Shown: positions 60,507 to 64,000 of the stretch, one piece after another
Layout: each line of letters starts with the position of its first letter
Numbering within the stretch: position 1 is the first letter of the stretch
NCBI GenBank assembly: GCA_031410595.1
Contig: JANNZM010000104.1
Span: 1 to 64,000 of the forward strand
Direction of reading: 5' to 3'
Origin: JANMCE01 sp031410595
Lineage (GTDB): Bacteria; Actinomycetota; Acidimicrobiia; Acidimicrobiales; Ilumatobacteraceae
Length of the DNA stretch: 64,000 nucleotides
Notes under the pieces: model-generated
Seen by the model: the letters and a program-made list of their open reading frames with translations, nothing else
Databases searched by the model: none
What the model was told of the DNA's origin: nothing
Made by a program: the position numbers and the translations under genes

Positions 60507-61181
60507 GTGACTGGTGCTCGGGTTCTCGTGGCTGAAGACGACCACACGCTGCGCCGCGCCGTGAGCACCATGCTGCGACGGGAGGGTTTCGAGGTCGCAG
60601 ATTTCGCGCACGGCCACGAACTGCCCGCCATGCTGGCATTTCGGGCTGATCTGGCCGTGCTCGACGTGATGTTGCCCGGCTGTGACGGCTTCACGATCGC
60701 ACGGCATCTCTGTGCCGAGCCCGGCACGCGGGTGTTGTTTCTCACGGCGCGCTCGGGGCTAGACGACCGGCTGGCTGGCTTCGAGATCGGGGCAGAGGAC
60801 TATGTCGTGAAACCCGTTGCGTTACCTGAGTTGCTCGCCCGCGTTCGTGTCATCCTGCGACGGGCGAACACGGTCGAAAACGAGCGAGTCGTCATCGGCG
60901 ACCTTGAGATCGATTTCGACGCAACGATCGTCGCTCAGTCGGGTTCCCCGGTAGATCTGACAGCCACCGAGTTCAAGCTCATCAGCCACCTGATTCGGCA
61001 CGCGGGGCGCACCGTCACGAAGCTGCAGCTCCTTACGCACGTCTGGGGCTACGACTCGTACGACCCGAATCTGGTTGAGGTTCATATCAGTTCGCTTCGC
61101 CGGAAGTTCGACCCGACCGGACCGCAGTACATCACCACGGTGCGAGGCATGGGGTATCGCTTCGACCGGACACAACCGTGA
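60507..61181 (+). CDS. OmpR-family response regulator
   Basis: The 224-residue protein has a receiver domain (LVAEDD at 7-12, phospho-acceptor Asp in LAVLDVMLPG near residue 53, T/S in FLTAR, Lys in YVVKP near 102). A winged-helix output domain follows (DLTATEFKLISHLIRHAGRT, TKLQLLTHVWGYDSYDPNLV, RGMGYRF). It is complete. Its stop overlaps a GTG (GTGA) that would have started the partner kinase, but that gene is damaged. Confidence 0.92.
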   Translation: MTGARVLVAEDDHTLRRAVSTMLRREGFEVADFAHGHELPAMLAFRADLAVLDVMLPGCDGFTIARHLCAEPGTRVLFLTARSGLDDRLAGFEIGAEDYVVKPVALPELLARVRVILRRANTVENERVVIGDLEIDFDATIVAQSGSPVDLTATEFKLISHLIRHAGRTVTKLQLLTHVWGYDSYDPNLVEVHISSLRRKFDPTGPQYITTVRGMGYRFDRTQP

Positions 61182-62288
61182 AGGTTCCTTCGCGCCGACA
61201 TGCCTGCGGCTGATCTTGCTGCGCAACTCTCCGATCGCGACATCGACGTCATCATTGGATCGCCCGTCGAAGGCGACGACCAACATCACGGACCGCGTCA
61301 CGGCCGTGAAGTGGAGTCGACGCTGGCTGACGGCACGGCTGTGACGCTCCTCGCCGATGATCATGGGATCGACAACACCATTGGCACTCTTCTGATGGTG
61401 GAGGCAATCGTCGGCGCGCTCGCGCTTGCGGCAGTGGTTCTCGGCGCGTCGTGGCTGACCCGTCGATCGCTCGCTCCGGTCGATCACATGGTGGAAGCGG
61501 CCGAGCAGATCGCGGCGGGGTCGCGAGGGACTCGACTGCGACCCGACCGATCTGACACTGAACTCGGGCGGCTCGCTACCAGCTTCGACGCGATGGTCGA
61601 TTCACTTGAGCGGTCGGAGGCAAAGATGCGTCGGTTTGTCGCTGACGCATCCCACGAACTGCGCACGCCAACGGCAGGAATCCAGGCCGCGGCCGAAGGG
61701 TTCGTTGAAGACGATACGCCCGGCCCCGAACGAGACCAGCGCCTGTTTGATCTGGTGGCTGGCACCCACCGGCTGAGCCTGCTCGTGAATGATCTGCTCA
61801 ATATGGATCGCCTCGATGACCCGCATCTGACCACCGACTACGAACCGGTCGACCTCGCGACCGTCGCTGATCACATAGTTGCAACCGCAACGACCAATCG
61901 GGGCGTCACCGTTGAGCGCACAGGTGTGCCGGCCGCGCCGGTCAGCGGGAACACCGAACGGCTTGGCCGAATCCTGTCCAACCTGATCGACAACGCAGTG
62001 CGTCATTCACCCGATGACGCAACGGTCACTCTTGAAGTGCGAACGGAAGGCGGCCACGTCGTTGCCCGCGTGACTGATCAAGGTCCGGGTGTACCGAGCG
62101 ATCAGCGGGAACGCATCTTCGACCGCTTCACCCGCCTCGACAGTGCACGAACCAGTCGCGACGGGGGCAGTGGATTGGGGCTCGCCATCAGTCGCGCCAT
62201 CGCCGTAGAGCACGGCGGCACACTGGTGTGCGAGGAAAGCAACAGCCACGGTGCCCACTTCGTTCTGCGCCTTCCACCAGCCGTTTGA
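61178..62288 (+). pseudogene. histidine kinase with a deleted N-terminal membrane/sensor part
   Basis: The original start is probably GTG 61178 (VKVPSRRH), which runs only 11 codons to TGA 61211-61213. A second frame from ATG 61200 continues into the last part of a sensor domain, one membrane span (MVEAIVGALALAAVVLGAS, about 66-84), and HAMP. The DHp has FVADASHELRTPTAGIQA (phospho-His near 150), and the ATPase has RILSNLIDNAVRHSP, VTDQGPGVP and GSGLGLAISRAI. The first span and most of the sensor are gone, so it would be a 362-residue kinase with one span if translated from 61200. It may be constitutive or inert. Confidence 0.75.
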
Positions 62289-62365
62289 GCATCGGTTCCT
62301 CACATTTTTGCGTGCCGATACTCACAACCAGGGTTCAGTAAATAGTCAGGGTCTTCACAGCAGCC

Positions 62366-62402
62366 GCTGAGCCGTGTAGGTGACAATCGATCACGGCTCA
62401 GC
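62366..62402. promoter_or_regulatory. 11-bp inverted repeat before the ABC transporter
   Basis: GCTGAGCCGTG (62366-62376) and CACGGCTCAGC (62392-62402) are perfect arms with a 15-nt loop, 38 bp before the ABC gene start. It could be the kinase terminator or an operator for the transporter. Confidence 0.5.
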
Positions 62403-62439
62403 TGCATGGTGCGGTGGAGCGACGCCGAAAGGACACGCT

Positions 62440-63360
62440 GTGATTCATGCTCAAGGACTCCGGAAGCGCTATGGAGACGTGGTTGCCGTGGACGATCTCA
62501 CCTTCGCGATCAAGCCCGGTATTGTCACCGGCTTCCTCGGCCCGAACGGTTCGGGAAAGTCGACCACGATGCGAATGATCGTCGGTCTGGACGCCCCAAC
62601 GTCGGGCTCGGTGTCAGTGAACGGCATGCGCTACGCCGGGCACAGCGCACCCATCCATGAGGTCGGTGCGCTGCTGGAAGCCAAGGCCATCCACCCCGGA
62701 CGAACTGCTCGCAACCACCTGCTCGCCATCGCTGCCACGACCGGAATTCCGGCGACGCGGGTTGACGAGGTGCTGGGGCTCGTCGGCCTCTCCGACGTTG
62801 CTTCGAAACGCACCAAGGGCTTCTCACTTGGAATGGGCCAACGTCTCGGCATTGCGGCAGCGCTACTCGGTGATCCGGCCACCATCATCCTCGACGAGCC
62901 AACGAACGGCCTCGACCCCGAGGGCATCTTGTGGGTGCGACATCTGCTTCGCAGCCTTGCCGGCGAAGGACGCACGGTGTTCGTGTCCTCCCACCTCATG
63001 GCGGAAATGGCCCTTACCGCCGACCATCTCATCATCATCGGCAAAGGGAAAATGATGGCCGACGTCTCCGTTGCCGACTTCACCCAACAGGCCGCCCGCG
63101 ACCTTGTGCACGTGCGCACCGCCGACCCCCAACGACTCACCACCCTGCTGGCTGGACCACGCGCTCAGATCATCGCGGTCGGACCCGGCCGCCTCGACAT
63201 TGCGGGCCTCACCTGCGAGGCCATTGGTGACATCGCCGCCGCCAATGCCCTGGCCATTTACGAACTCATTCCGCACCAGGCATCACTGGAAGAAGCGTTC
63301 ATGGACATGACCAAGGATGCAGTCGAATACCGAACCACCACCACTGGAGTTGCAGCATGA
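62440..63360 (+). CDS. ABC transporter ATP-binding protein
   Basis: The 306-residue ATPase has Walker A FLGPNGSGKSTTMRM near 33-47, signature SLGMGQRLGIAAALLGDP, Walker B TIILDEPTNGLDPEG and the switch His in VFVSSHLMAEM. A C-terminal extension of about 90 residues is typical of bacitracin/antimicrobial-peptide type (BcrA-like) exporters. GTG 62440 has AAAGGA at 62428-62433. It overlaps the permease gene by four bases (ATGA). A nearby RR and kinase suggest cell-envelope stress control. Confidence 0.92.
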   Translation: MIHAQGLRKRYGDVVAVDDLTFAIKPGIVTGFLGPNGSGKSTTMRMIVGLDAPTSGSVSVNGMRYAGHSAPIHEVGALLEAKAIHPGRTARNHLLAIAATTGIPATRVDEVLGLVGLSDVASKRTKGFSLGMGQRLGIAAALLGDPATIILDEPTNGLDPEGILWVRHLLRSLAGEGRTVFVSSHLMAEMALTADHLIIIGKGKMMADVSVADFTQQAARDLVHVRTADPQRLTTLLAGPRAQIIAVGPGRLDIAGLTCEAIGDIAAANALAIYELIPHQASLEEAFMDMTKDAVEYRTTTTGVAA

Positions 63361-64000
63361 GCACCATGACACCCACCGCCCCAGCCGTCACCGTGAACGT
63401 CCCCGGCATGAACGCAGCAACCGCAGAAGCGTTGAAGGTCACGCAGGGTCGGGTCATCAAATCGGAGTGGTTGAAGTTCCGCACCCTTCGCTCATCGTGG
63501 GTCCTGCTAATCCTCGGCATCGGGGCGTTGGCTGGCACCGGCATTGCGCTGTCCTGGTCCACGATCGCCGACTGGTCCCACATGCATCCACACGAACTGG
63601 ACCACCTCAATCCGCTCGCCGACTCACTCGTCGGATTCCAACTGGCCCAGCTTTTTGTCGGTGTTCTTGGCATCATCCTTATCGCGGGTGAGTACTCGAC
63701 GGGCATGATCCGTTCATCGCTCGGCGCCGTGCCCAAGCGGCTCCCCGTCCTGTGGGCCAAGACGCTGGTGGTGGCCGTGCTCACGTTTGTCACCATGCTG
63801 CCGGCATCGCTCATTGCATTCTTCGCCTCGCAGAAAATCCTGTCGGGCAAACACATCCAAACGGCGTGGACTGCTCCCCACGTACCCCGCTCGGTGATTG
63901 GCGTTGCGCTGTATCTGACTGTCGTTGCGATCCTGGGAGTAGGCCTCGGTGCGCTCATCCGCAACATCGCAGGTGCCATCGCAACCTTCGTCGGCGTCAT
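63357..64000 (+). CDS. ABC transporter permease (cut by the window edge)
   Basis: From ATG 63357 the frame stays open to the end of the window (at least 214 residues). The first 35 residues are hydrophilic, then RVIKSEWLKFRTLRSSWVLL introduces the first span (LILGIGALAGTGIALSW). Further spans include FVGVLGIILIAGEYSTG, LVVAVLTFVTMLPASLIAFF and VALYLTVVAILGVGLGALI. This is the ABC-2 permease pattern with the usual KSEWLKFRTLRS lead. It pairs with the upstream ATPase. The C-terminal spans lie beyond the window. Confidence 0.9.
   Translation, partial: MSTMTPTAPAVTVNVPGMNAATAEALKVTQGRVIKSEWLKFRTLRSSWVLLILGIGALAGTGIALSWSTIADWSHMHPHELDHLNPLADSLVGFQLAQLFVGVLGIILIAGEYSTGMIRSSLGAVPKRLPVLWAKTLVVAVLTFVTMLPASLIAFFASQKILSGKHIQTAWTAPHVPRSVIGVALYLTVVAILGVGLGALIRNIAGAIATFVGV

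Noticed and set aside
25569..62288. All frameshifts being sequencing error
   Set aside because: Several loci also have large internal deletions, and the longest genes are intact; still, the single-base cases at 42342, 44090 and 51131 could be errors and are flagged as such.
1..64000. CRISPR array, prophage or insertion sequence
   Set aside because: No regularly spaced direct repeats, cas genes, phage structural genes or transposases were seen.

Overview
The window looks like chromosome of a high-GC actinobacterium, most probably in or near the class Acidimicrobiia. The reasons are the dnaK-grpE-dnaJ-hspR-clpB order under a HAIR-type operator, an F420-type luciferase-like oxidoreductase, a SARP/AfsR-like regulator, a DUF222/13E12-type HNH protein, an SNF2-SWIM pair, and many start codons sitting 6-8 nt after a TANNNT hexamer, as in leaderless mRNAs. 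This placement is an inference from gene content, not a phylogeny. Layout: 0.3-25.2 kb is an intact housekeeping backbone. It holds pyrE; an F420-type oxidoreductase; purA-purB; a lipoprotein; the heat-shock operon; a membrane protein; gpmA; a polyprenyl-phosphate sugar transferase with a cNMP-binding protein, an HdrD-like Fe-S protein and rmlA; Uma2; SNF2 plus SWIM; dcd; a DAG-kinase-like lipid kinase; and tRNA-Gly(CCC). Every long gene there reads through without a break. From 25.3 to 38 kb, directly after the tRNA, lies an accessory zone of toxin-antitoxin-like modules and decaying genes. It contains a pentapeptide-repeat/membrane gene with three homopolymer frameshifts; an AbiEi antitoxin whose AbiEii partner is cut to 31 codons; one intact two-gene AbiEi/AbiEii-like module with an inverted-repeat operator; a broken wHTH gene; an antitoxin/PIN-like pair with an internally deleted toxin; a frameshifted HigBA pair; an internally deleted dihydrofolate-reductase-family gene; an MtfA-like peptidase; and broken PAP2 and enolase-superfamily genes. 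The zone ends at an intact cobalamin riboswitch-cbtB-cbtA-ferredoxin operon (37.0-38.6 kb). From 39 to 52.7 kb there is a catabolic neighbourhood: DUF1684, a DksA-like zinc finger, TetR, enoyl-CoA hydratase, HpcH aldolase, acyl-CoA synthetase, SMP-30, two SDRs, quinone oxidoreductase, biotin carboxylase and acyl-CoA dehydrogenase remnants, a MetE-like protein, an HpaB-like hydroxylase and an APH-like kinase. Several of these carry single-base frameshifts or deletions. From 52.7 to 64 kb come a SARP-AAA-TPR regulator divergent from a tautomerase and cupin across a perfect palindrome, the HNH protein, a duplicated ABM-domain membrane protein, a degraded COG4705-like gene between duplicated hairpins, an Ala/His-rich secreted protein, an OmpR-type response regulator, a histidine kinase whose 5' part is deleted, and an ABC exporter whose permease runs off the right edge. 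The main biological stories are the intact AbiE-like NTase module, the extensive decay around it, and the B12-controlled cobalt uptake operon.
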